DNA of 64,000 nt from the NCBI GenBank assembly GCA_029254025.1, contig JAQWYK010000032.1, positions 1 to 64,000 of the forward strand, in the 5' to 3' direction. Below, one piece after another: positions 53,830 through 61,409 of this stretch (its first letter is position 1; each line of letters opens with the position of its first letter). Under the pieces are notes generated by a model, which saw nothing but the letters and a program-made list of their open reading frames with translations, was not told the origin of the DNA and did not search any database. The DNA is from Crocinitomicaceae bacterium (lineage in GTDB: Bacteria > Bacteroidota > Bacteroidia > Flavobacteriales_D > Crocinitomicaceae). The position numbers and the translations under genes are program-made.

Positions 53830-55059
53830 TTAGACCTTATTCTTCTCCATAATCCACTTACTGAGATACTTTGTGCTTTTCAACGTTTCGTGTTGTAACA
53901 GTTTTTGTAAAAAGAGGTGCTTTCTATGTTCGTTGGGATTGAATACAATTTGATTCAACCAGGTGGGCAACTCTTTTAACTCTTCTCCTTGAAACCGTGA
54001 AGAAATAATTTGTAATCCTTTTGTTTGGGTAATTGTCCACTGTTCCTCCGAGCAGTACAGCTGAGCAAGTTGATCAATCCATTGGGAATCGCAAACTCCA
54101 ATAACCCCTCCAAAGTCAGTAATGTGACCAATTCCTTCAGCTCCTATTGGCGTAGTGGCAACTGGTGTTCCAGCTCCAAATGATTCCAAGATTTTACTCT
54201 TTAAACCAGCTCCAAATCGCAAAGGAGCGATGAGAACTCTGCTTTGTTCCAGCACTGTCGATAGATTTTCAACCCATCCCAAAACATGAAATCCTTTGGT
54301 AGGATTGTGTAATTGGCGTAACGATTCATCTGCGTAGGCTCCATAAATACGTAGGTTTGCACCAGGAATCAATCGCTTAATTGACGGCCACAAAGTAGTT
54401 AAATAGCACACGGCATCTTTGTTTGGATGATGTAAGAAGTTCCCAGCAAAAATGAAATCTTTTCGTTGCGAAAAATCTAGCTTCATATAATCCCCAGTAG
54501 GTAAAAGGGGAAGGTAATAAAGTTGGGATTCAGGAACTGGGAAATGTTCCTTCAATAGATGTAGCTCGAATTCAGAGATGATGAGGTTGACATCACAGCG
54601 CAAGAGTGCAGCTATTTCTCGATACGTGATGTCCAATTTAAAAACCTCTTCAAGTGTTTGATCCAATGAATAAGGGAATCCAACTTTTTTAAACACGTTT
54701 TCTCGCGCCAACCTTAAGAAATGTAAATCTTCTGTATCAAGAACCCTTAAGGAATCTGGTAGTTCTTCTTCCACTCTCCAACCAAATTGTTCTTCCGTAG
54801 TAAATCGATCAAACAGCACCATGGCTGGTTGAAGTTGCCGGAGAAAAACATTAAAACTATCAGAGTTGAGTTCGATTATGACAGTTTCAACTCCTAGTTT
54901 GGTAAGGTCTTCGGAGTGATCACTTTTTTGAGCGGCACTTGCAAATGTAATGGAGTAACCACTGTTTCTGAAAGAATCTATGAGTTGCATCATACGGACA
55001 CCCGCACCTGTTGTAGTGCTTTCGGGCCAAACTTTTCCAATAATGAGAAGTGAATGCAT
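53830..55059 (-). CDS. Glycosyltransferase (group 1/GT4-like)
   Basis: A 409-residue GT-B-type sugar transferase. The N-terminal domain starts SLLIIGKVWPESTTTGAGVR; the donor-binding C-terminal domain has FIFAGNFLHHPNKDAVCYLT (about 208-227), GWVENLSTVLEQSRVLIAPL and RFGAGLKSKILESFGAGTPV (about 283-302), where the Glu motif of GT4 enzymes lies. It follows panC by 11 bp on the same strand. The acceptor and sugar are unknown. Confidence 0.88.
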   Translation of the reverse strand: MHSLLIIGKVWPESTTTGAGVRMMQLIDSFRNSGYSITFASAAQKSDHSEDLTKLGVETVIIELNSDSFNVFLRQLQPAMVLFDRFTTEEQFGWRVEEELPDSLRVLDTEDLHFLRLARENVFKKVGFPYSLDQTLEEVFKLDITYREIAALLRCDVNLIISEFELHLLKEHFPVPESQLYYLPLLPTGDYMKLDFSQRKDFIFAGNFLHHPNKDAVCYLTTLWPSIKRLIPGANLRIYGAYADESLRQLHNPTKGFHVLGWVENLSTVLEQSRVLIAPLRFGAGLKSKILESFGAGTPVATTPIGAEGIGHITDFGGVIGVCDSQWIDQLAQLYCSEEQWTITQTKGLQIISSRFQGEELKELPTWLNQIVFNPNEHRKHLFLQKLLQHETLKSTKYLSKWIMEKNKV

Positions 55060-55070
55060 GATTCTCCTAG

Positions 55071-55919
55071 TTAACGATACGGTACCAGCTCTAAATTGTC
55101 GATTAAACGAATGTTACCACAGTACGCGACGATGCATGCTGTAGCGCCTTCTACCCATTGATTGGTAAGTTCTGTAAGTAAAACAGGGTCAACAATTTCA
55201 ATGTACTCAAGTTCCATTTTAGACCCTATAAAATAGTTGGTCATTAATGACTTAACTTCAGATGGGGTATGGAGCGCGACTAATTTTTTACCAAAATCAA
55301 GTGTTTCATAGATATGGTATGCTATGTGGATATCTTCTTTCGTCAGTAACAAGTTTCTACTGCTTAATGCAAGGCCACGCTCATCTCGAAGTGTTGGGCA
55401 TTCAATGATATTCACCGGGAAGGAGAGTGCTTTTGTCATTGTTTTAATGACAGCCACTTGTTGAAAATCCTTTCGGCCAAAGTAGGCATTTGTCGGTTGG
55501 ACAATGTCAAATAAGCGCGAAACTACCGTAACGACTCCTTGGAAATGTCTGGGACGGTGTTTTCCTTCCATTACTTTGTCTAGCAGACCTAAGTCTACTG
55601 AAGGTGCGCGAAAATTTGCAGGATAAATGGTATCCACTTCAGGTAGGAATACGATTGAACAAGCACTCGCTTTTAAGCGGTCAATATCTTGTTTTGGCGT
55701 CCTTGGATATCTATCCAAGTCCTCAGGGTTGTTAAACTGCGTAGGATTCACAAATATGCTCGCAACAACAATGTCATTTTCCGTTCCTGCTTTTTGAATT
55801 AAACTTAAGTGACCTTCATGCAATGCTCCCATAGTTGGAACAAATCCTATTTTTTTGGAGGCGTAGCGATATTCTTGAAGGATTTGTTGAAGTGCTTCAA
55901 CTGTCTTGATAACCTGCAC
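55071..55919 (-). CDS. panC: Pantothenate synthetase (pantoate-beta-alanine ligase)
   Basis: Joins pantoate and beta-alanine with ATP to make pantothenate, the CoA precursor. The 282 residues have GFVPTMGALHEGHLSLIQKA (about 25-44), SIFVNPTQFNNPEDLDRYPR (about 55-74), YFGRKDFQQV, and LRDERGLALSSRNLLL (about 182-197), all standard. Divergent from the glycogen-synthase-like gene, an order common in Flavobacteriales. A glycosyltransferase follows. Confidence 0.97.
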   Translation of the reverse strand: MQVIKTVEALQQILQEYRYASKKIGFVPTMGALHEGHLSLIQKAGTENDIVVASIFVNPTQFNNPEDLDRYPRTPKQDIDRLKASACSIVFLPEVDTIYPANFRAPSVDLGLLDKVMEGKHRPRHFQGVVTVVSRLFDIVQPTNAYFGRKDFQQVAVIKTMTKALSFPVNIIECPTLRDERGLALSSRNLLLTKEDIHIAYHIYETLDFGKKLVALHTPSEVKSLMTNYFIGSKMELEYIEIVDPVLLTELTNQWVEGATACIVAYCGNIRLIDNLELVPYR

Positions 55920-55991
55920 GATGGTCGGAGTTTAAAACATGAAAAGGAAACAAATCTATCTTTTTATGGTGAATTAACGGATTTTTTTCTA

Positions 55992-55999
55992 TATTTTTG
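55992..55999 (+). promoter_or_regulatory. Candidate -7 box for the glycogen-synthase-like/DUF4270 unit
   Basis: TATTTTTG (TAnnTTTG) lies 26 nt before the start codon, in the gap between divergent panC and this gene. Confidence 0.45.
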
Positions 56000-56025
56000 T
56001 ACTTCAATTTAGCAAAACAATTTTC

Positions 56026-56847
56026 ATGGAGAAAAAGAGAATTCTTTTCGTGTCGCAGGAGATTACCCCGTTTTTACCAAAATCTGATTTATCCAATATC
56101 GCAAGAAAATTACCCCAAGGAGTTCAAGAGAATGGGAAAGAGATTCGTGTGTTTATGCCAAGATTTGGAGTGATTAATGAAAGAAGACACCAGTTGCATG
56201 AAGTGATCCGTTTGTCTGGGATGAACTTAATCATTGACGATACAGATCACCCGTTGATTATTAAAGTTGCTTCTATTCCTACTGCCCGTATGCAAGTTTA
56301 CTTTATTGATAATGAGGAATACTTTAAGCGTAAATCGGTTTTTATGGATGATTCAGGAGCTGAGCACAATGACAACGACGAACGCGCTATGTTTTTTAGC
56401 AGAGGTGTACTTGAGACAGTGAAGAAATTAGGCTGGAAGCCAGATGTGATTCATTGCCATGGTTGGATGACGTCATTTATGCCAATGTATATTAAAGATA
56501 TTTACAATAACGATCCTCACTTCAGTGATACGAAGGTGGTTTATTCAGTATACGATAATCAGTTTAACGAAAATTGGGATGCACGTTTCGAAGAAAAATT
56601 GAAATTTGAAGGCTTTAACGACGAAATCGTACAAGGTATCAAGGATGGCAATTGCTGCAATTTACATAAAATGGCAATAAAATATTCTGATGGAGTTATT
56701 AAAGGTAATGAAGAATTGAATGATGAGCTGAACACAGCCTTTGATGACTTCACTGGCCATAAATTGGATTTCCACCCGGAAGAGTCATTAGCAAAAGTGT
56801 GTAGCGAATTTTTTGATAAAGTAATTGAAGAAGAAGTACTTATTTAA
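56026..56847 (+). CDS. Glycogen/starch synthase-like protein (N-terminal GT5 domain only)
   Basis: A 273-residue protein matching only the N-terminal catalytic domain of GT5 glycogen synthase: RILFVSQEITPFLPKSDLSN (about 4-23), EIRVFMPRFGVINERRHQLH, VYFIDNEEYF, DNDERAMFFSRGVLE and PDVIHCHGWMTSFMPMYIKD (about 141-160). The C-terminal donor-binding domain is absent and the end is clean, so full synthase activity is doubtful. This short form is common in Bacteroidota before DUF4270 and glmS. It shares one base (TAATG) with the next gene. Confidence 0.87.
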   Translation: MEKKRILFVSQEITPFLPKSDLSNIARKLPQGVQENGKEIRVFMPRFGVINERRHQLHEVIRLSGMNLIIDDTDHPLIIKVASIPTARMQVYFIDNEEYFKRKSVFMDDSGAEHNDNDERAMFFSRGVLETVKKLGWKPDVIHCHGWMTSFMPMYIKDIYNNDPHFSDTKVVYSVYDNQFNENWDARFEEKLKFEGFNDEIVQGIKDGNCCNLHKMAIKYSDGVIKGNEELNDELNTAFDDFTGHKLDFHPEESLAKVCSEFFDKVIEEEVLI

Positions 56848-58169
56848 TGAACATATTAGAACCAAATTCAAATTTGTGGCGGAAAGGAATTATTCTTTCC
56901 GCTACTTTTTTATTCCTTCTTTCAACGGTGGGAACGACCGTTTCTTGTAACAAGAAACAGAAGTCGGTGGGAGAGTCGGCTCTATCTGACGAGGACATTC
57001 TGAATTCTGCGGGTGTAGATACATTCGCGTTGAAAACGTTTTCCATTGTAGAAGATTCTATTTCTTCTAAAAACCCAAAATTCAATATGATTGGGGCGCT
57101 CAATGATCCTGTTTTCGGTACTACAGATGCCAGCTTTTACACACAAATATCACTCTCTGGGTTTTCTCCTGATTTCGGGGTGCTTGCAGATGTTATCATT
57201 GATTCATTTGTTGTTTCATTTCGCTATGGCGGCTATTATGGTGATATCAGTGAACACTTATTTGAAGTGTATGAGCTGGATGAAGATATGCACGCAGACT
57301 CTTCTTACTATGAGTTTTCTACTCTCTTGACAAAACCTGGGAATTTGGTGCCAACGGCAAATAATGAAGGTTTTATACTCCCTCAGCCACTTGTTCCTGC
57401 AGTAGTTGGACAAGATACCGTGTCCCCTCAATTAAGGATTCCTTTAGATACAGTATTCGCACGAAACTTGATGCAATTGGCAGAAACAGTTGCCGACAAC
57501 GAAGAGTTTATTGAAAGTTTTAAAGGATTGTTTTTCACTGTGAATAATGGCGCCGTACCCCTTGGAGAAGGAAATATTCTTTACTTGGAAAGCACAAATC
57601 CAGCATCTAAGCTTACAGTGTATTACCGCCAGGATAATGAACCGAAAGAGTTTGATTTTCTCATCAGTTCAACACTGGTTGATTTTAATCATATGACCAT
57701 TGATAACGGCGGTACGAATGTAGAGTATGTCATTAATGATACGTTAGCTGGACAAAGTGAATATTATGCCCAAGCCTTTAAAACTCGGGCTAAAATACAG
57801 TTTCCAAGTTTTGATGATTTGCCGAAAGATATTGTCATTCATGAAGCTACTTTAGAACTGCCAATAAGTTATTTTTTAGGTGATGGATTATATCCAAGTA
57901 CCATAGTTTCAGCCGCAGCTCGCTTTGAAGCGGATAATGATCAATATTTTTTATTGGATAACAATGTCCAATACAATCAGCAATCTCGTTCTTATATCAT
58001 TAATATGCGTCCGTATCTACAATCCGTAATAAACGGTCAAGCAGTAAACGACGGAATCATTGTTTCTCCGTTATTTTTCAATACCTCTGCTGAACGAATG
58101 ATCTTTAACGGACCAAACTCACTCAACAAATTAAAACCTAAACTGTCAGTAGTTTATACTGAATTTTAG
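56847..58169 (+). CDS. DUF4270 lipoprotein
   Basis: A 440-residue exported protein with a lipoprotein signal (hydrophobic segment about 15-32, lipobox TTVSCNKK). The body has beta-rich DUF4270 features: GALNDPVFGTTDASFYTQIS (about 87-106), IDSFVVSFRYGGYYGD, and INMRPYLQSVINGQAVNDGI near the end. Function unknown; conserved between the glycogen-synthase-like gene and glmS, suggesting an envelope role. It overlaps the preceding gene by 1 nt and is followed by glmS after 29 bp. Confidence 0.88.
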   Translation: MNILEPNSNLWRKGIILSATFLFLLSTVGTTVSCNKKQKSVGESALSDEDILNSAGVDTFALKTFSIVEDSISSKNPKFNMIGALNDPVFGTTDASFYTQISLSGFSPDFGVLADVIIDSFVVSFRYGGYYGDISEHLFEVYELDEDMHADSSYYEFSTLLTKPGNLVPTANNEGFILPQPLVPAVVGQDTVSPQLRIPLDTVFARNLMQLAETVADNEEFIESFKGLFFTVNNGAVPLGEGNILYLESTNPASKLTVYYRQDNEPKEFDFLISSTLVDFNHMTIDNGGTNVEYVINDTLAGQSEYYAQAFKTRAKIQFPSFDDLPKDIVIHEATLELPISYFLGDGLYPSTIVSAAARFEADNDQYFLLDNNVQYNQQSRSYIINMRPYLQSVINGQAVNDGIIVSPLFFNTSAERMIFNGPNSLNKLKPKLSVVYTEF

Positions 58170-58198
58170 TATTTTTCGACAACTTAATCTAGAATTAT

Positions 58199-60043
58199 AT
58201 GTGTGGAATTGTAGCATATATCGGAGACAAAGAAGCGTTTCCAATTGTATTGAAGGGGCTTAAACGCTTGGAATATAGAGGGTATGATAGTGCAGGGATT
58301 GCTTTGATTAACAACGAGGGCATCGCCAACTTTAAGCAAAAAGGGAAAGTATCTTTTTTAGAGGAGTATGCCGAAGATAAGGATTCCTCTGGTACAATAG
58401 GAATTGGTCATACCCGTTGGGCGACTCACGGTTTGCCGAATGATGTGAACGCGCATCCACACCTTTCAGGTGACGGAAAAATAGCATTAATACATAATGG
58501 TATTATTGAGAATTATGACACCCTGCGTGAAGGGCTGAAAGCACGTGGACATGTTTTTCACAGTGAAACAGATACAGAAGTGCTCGTACATCTTATCGAG
58601 GACATTAAAAATAACGAGAAGGTTTCAACGGCTGAGGCAGTTCGACTAGCACTGAATAATGTCATCGGGGCATATGCTATTGTTGTAATGTCGATTGAAA
58701 ATCCAGGACAACTCATTGCCGCTCGAAAAAGTAGTCCCTTGGTAATAGGTATTGGTAAAAGCGGAGATTTTTATTTAGCATCGGATGCTACTCCAATTGT
58801 TGAGTATACGAATGAAGTTGTCTACTTGGATGACGAAGAAATAGCCATTGTCGAACGCAATAAAGGGTTGCGTTTATACAATATACAAAACCAAGAGAAA
58901 ACACCTTATATTCAAGAGCTAGAACTTCAGTTAGAGGCACTTGAAAAAGGAGGTTATGAGCATTTTATGCTGAAAGAAATCCATGAGCAGCCACGATCTA
59001 TTCGTGATTGTTTCCGAGGAAGATTGAATGTAGATAAAGGATGGGTTGGACTCGGTGGTATTAAGGATTACGAGCAGAAACTGGCCAATGCGAACAGAAT
59101 CATCATGGTAGCTTGTGGTACATCCTGGCACGCTGCTTTGGTAGGAGAGTACTTAATCGAAGATTTGACGAGAATCCCGGTTGAAGTTGAATACGCATCG
59201 GAGTTTAGATATAGAAACCCGATCATTTCGGAAAATGATGTTGTTATTGCGATTTCGCAGTCTGGAGAGACAGCTGATACTTTGGCTGCATTAGAGTTGG
59301 CAAAATCGAAAGGAGCTACTATTCTGGGAATTTGTAATGTTGTAGGATCGTCCATTAGCCGTATTACAGATGCTGGTTCCTACACACATGCTGGTCCAGA
59401 AATCGGAGTAGCCTCTACCAAAGCATTTACAGCACAGGTTACAGTTTTAACATTAATGGCGTTGGCGATTGGTCACAGAAAAGGAACAATTAACGAATCC
59501 AAGTTTAGAAGGATTATTTCCGAGTTGGAGTTGATTCCTGATAAAGTGGCTGAAGTACTTCGTGAGAATGATCACATTGAACATATTGCTTCCATTTATA
59601 AGGATGCTGCAAATGCCCTTTATCTAGGACGTGGAAACTCATTTCCAGTCGCATTGGAAGGAGCACTAAAATTAAAAGAGATTTCATACATTCACGCTGA
59701 AGGGTATCCTGCTGCTGAAATGAAGCACGGACCAATTGCGTTGATTGATGAAGAAATGCCCGTATATGTGATTGCAACGAAAGGCACTTCCTATGAAAAG
59801 GTGGTGAGTAATATTCAAGAGGTAAAGGCACGTAAAGGAAAAATTATTGCAGTAGTAACAAAAGGAGATACGCAAGTAAAAGGGATGGCAGATCATGTGA
59901 TTGAAATTCCTGAAACGGATGAGCATTTAGTTCCACTTTTAGCTACAATTCCGTTCCAATTGCTATCCTATCATGTAGCTGTTATGCGCGGGTGTAATGT
60001 AGATCAGCCAAGGAATTTGGCAAAATCTGTTACGGTAGAATAA
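58199..60043 (+). CDS. glmS: Glutamine-fructose-6-phosphate aminotransferase (isomerizing)
   Basis: Makes glucosamine-6-phosphate from fructose-6-phosphate and glutamine, the entry to UDP-GlcNAc. The 614 residues show an N-terminal class II glutaminase domain with Cys2 (MCGIVAYIGDKEA), GIGHTRWATHGLPNDVNAHP (about 68-87), two SIS domains with ACGTSWHAALVGEYLIEDL (about 305-323), SQSGETADTLAAL and the C-terminal DQPRNLAKSVTVE. Leader before it is only 29 bp, so no glmS ribozyme. A 44-codon ORF follows after 2 bp. Confidence 0.98.
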   Translation: MCGIVAYIGDKEAFPIVLKGLKRLEYRGYDSAGIALINNEGIANFKQKGKVSFLEEYAEDKDSSGTIGIGHTRWATHGLPNDVNAHPHLSGDGKIALIHNGIIENYDTLREGLKARGHVFHSETDTEVLVHLIEDIKNNEKVSTAEAVRLALNNVIGAYAIVVMSIENPGQLIAARKSSPLVIGIGKSGDFYLASDATPIVEYTNEVVYLDDEEIAIVERNKGLRLYNIQNQEKTPYIQELELQLEALEKGGYEHFMLKEIHEQPRSIRDCFRGRLNVDKGWVGLGGIKDYEQKLANANRIIMVACGTSWHAALVGEYLIEDLTRIPVEVEYASEFRYRNPIISENDVVIAISQSGETADTLAALELAKSKGATILGICNVVGSSISRITDAGSYTHAGPEIGVASTKAFTAQVTVLTLMALAIGHRKGTINESKFRRIISELELIPDKVAEVLRENDHIEHIASIYKDAANALYLGRGNSFPVALEGALKLKEISYIHAEGYPAAEMKHGPIALIDEEMPVYVIATKGTSYEKVVSNIQEVKARKGKIIAVVTKGDTQVKGMADHVIEIPETDEHLVPLLATIPFQLLSYHVAVMRGCNVDQPRNLAKSVTVE

Positions 60044-60045
60044 CC

Positions 60046-60180
60046 ATGAAAACTATGGAATATTTATTTAGTAATTATGGGATAGAGATTGTCGTTGGAA
60101 TGATAATTTCCGTCCTCTCCTTTCTTCTATCAAGAGTTATATATTTTGGCATCATTATTAAGAACCGAAAAGATTCTTGA
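60046..60180 (+). CDS. Small membrane protein candidate after glmS
   Basis: A 44-codon ORF starting 2 bp after the glmS stop. The product (MKTMEYLFSNYGIEIVVGMI...) has one strong hydrophobic helix (about 12-39) and a short basic end (KNRKDS). The immediate position after glmS and the membrane profile favour a real, co-translated microprotein, but no homologue is recognised and there is a second ATG three codons in. Confidence 0.5.
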   Translation: MKTMEYLFSNYGIEIVVGMIISVLSFLLSRVIYFGIIIKNRKDS

Positions 60181-60265
60181 AATATTTACAGATATTTTTT
60201 GGTCAAACTGATCCAGCGCTTAAAAAGTAAAAAATATAATAAACCAACCTTTTGGAATTTTCTGA

Positions 60266-60418
60266 CGTCTATCGAATGTATTGATTGACGAAGGGGTTCA
60301 ACAATCAAACAAAAATGGCTTCTTGCAGGAGGCCGTTCAGCTGAACAATGATTTCTACCTCAACTATGAGGATCAACATTCAAACATTTTTTCAGTCGAA
60401 TTTAAGGATGAGTCGTAA
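60266..60418 (+). other. Possible gene remnant or small ORF before a terminator
   Basis: An open frame of 50 codons from after a TGA at 60263 to TAA at 60416. It has no ATG; TTG 60281 is the only likely start. The product (LIDEGVQQSNKNGFLQEAVQ...) is acidic and coding-like (polar, Asn/Gln-rich), similar to the C-terminus of an exported protein. It ends inside a terminator hairpin. The upstream part (60181-60265) shows no continuation without frameshifts. The rest of the 60181-60497 gap holds the terminator and the promoter-like box for the next gene. Confidence 0.3.
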
Positions 60419-60437
60419 ATACGGCTCATCTTTTTTT
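60407..60437 (+). terminator. Rho-independent terminator downstream of glmS region
   Basis: GATGAG (60407-60412) pairs with CTCATC (60425-60430), followed by seven T. The loop contains the stop codon of the small open frame before it. It probably ends the glmS transcript. Confidence 0.75.
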
Positions 60438-60474
60438 GTTCCAATTAAGATAGGGCTTCTTTTAAGAATTACAT

Positions 60475-60482
60475 TAAATTTG
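60475..60482 (+). promoter_or_regulatory. Candidate -7 box for the T9SS protein/TonB receptor pair
   Basis: TAAATTTG lies 15 nt before the ATG at 60498, after the glmS-region terminator. No clear -33 half. Confidence 0.4.
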
Positions 60483-60497
60483 TTTTAAAATCGTGTT

Positions 60498-61400
60498 ATG
60501 AGAATATCTTTACTTTTTTTAGCCATGCTATTTGTGGGTGGACTGGGAGCCCAACAACAGTTAGAGAATGGCAATTTTGAAGTGTGGCAAAATGTAGGTG
60601 CAGCAACAGAAGAACCAGAGAATTGGAGTTCCTTGAAGACAGCTGATGCTTTGGCAGGAACCGCTCCTCAAGTACTTTCTCAAGATGCCGGAAGAAACGG
60701 TGGATTTGCAGCTCGTTTGGAGGTAAAATCAGTTTTTGGAATAGCAGCTAATGGACTTATGACCAATGGGCGTGTTCATGCTGATTTTAATCCTGAAAAC
60801 GGATATGTTTTTACGGATGCCAATGATCCTCAATGGCATACTACATTCACTGACAGACCAGATAGTATTGTGGGCTGGTATAAGTATGCTCCACAAAATG
60901 GTGATAAAGGTAAAGTTGAAATTATTCTTCATACTGGCCAAGCTCGCTTACCATTCGACGGATTTCAAGCCAATATTGTAGGGCGCGCAAAAGCAGAGTT
61001 TACGCAAGCTCAAGTTGACTGGGTGCGTTTTTCCGCTCCATTTGTTTACTGGACCGCTGGGACGCCTACTTATATATTAACAACGGTTGCAGCTGGTGAT
61101 AGTACAATATCCAAAAATGGAACTGTGCTTTGGGTAGATGATTTTGAGTTAGTTTACAACGAAACGACAACTGGGATTGCCGAATTTGTTACTAACCCGA
61201 TTGCGATTAATGCATCTAACGGTTATTTATTGTTTGATTCCGGGGTAATCGCTCCGTACAATGTCTATGCATCAACGGGTGCTTTAGTTCAATCCGGTAC
61301 CACATCCCAAAAAGTTCCGTTTGCCCACCAATCTGGAGTTTACTTTATTGAAGTGCGCATTAAGGATGATGTGATTAGAAGGAAATTATACATCCATTAA
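60498..61400 (+). CDS. Secreted T9SS type A protein with jelly-roll-like domain
   Basis: A 300-residue exported protein. Signal peptide MRISLLFLAMLFVGGLGAQ; then a beta-sandwich domain (about 20-225) beginning LENGNFEVWQ and ending TVLWVDDFELVYNE, like the carbohydrate-binding/PCMD-type modules of Bacteroidota; then a T9SS type A tail (about 230-300; GYLLFDSGVIAPYNVYASTG, GVYFIEVRIKDDVIRRKLYI). It precedes a TonB receptor by 9 bp, so the two are co-transcribed. The receptor pairing suggests it binds or presents the transported ligand. Confidence 0.85.
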   Translation: MRISLLFLAMLFVGGLGAQQQLENGNFEVWQNVGAATEEPENWSSLKTADALAGTAPQVLSQDAGRNGGFAARLEVKSVFGIAANGLMTNGRVHADFNPENGYVFTDANDPQWHTTFTDRPDSIVGWYKYAPQNGDKGKVEIILHTGQARLPFDGFQANIVGRAKAEFTQAQVDWVRFSAPFVYWTAGTPTYILTTVAAGDSTISKNGTVLWVDDFELVYNETTTGIAEFVTNPIAINASNGYLLFDSGVIAPYNVYASTGALVQSGTTSQKVPFAHQSGVYFIEVRIKDDVIRRKLYIH

Positions 61401-61409
61401 GCGACAGGT

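Noticed and set aside
58170-58198. glmS ribozyme
   Set aside because: Only 29 bp separate DUF4270 and glmS, too short for the ribozyme, and no core sequence is seen.
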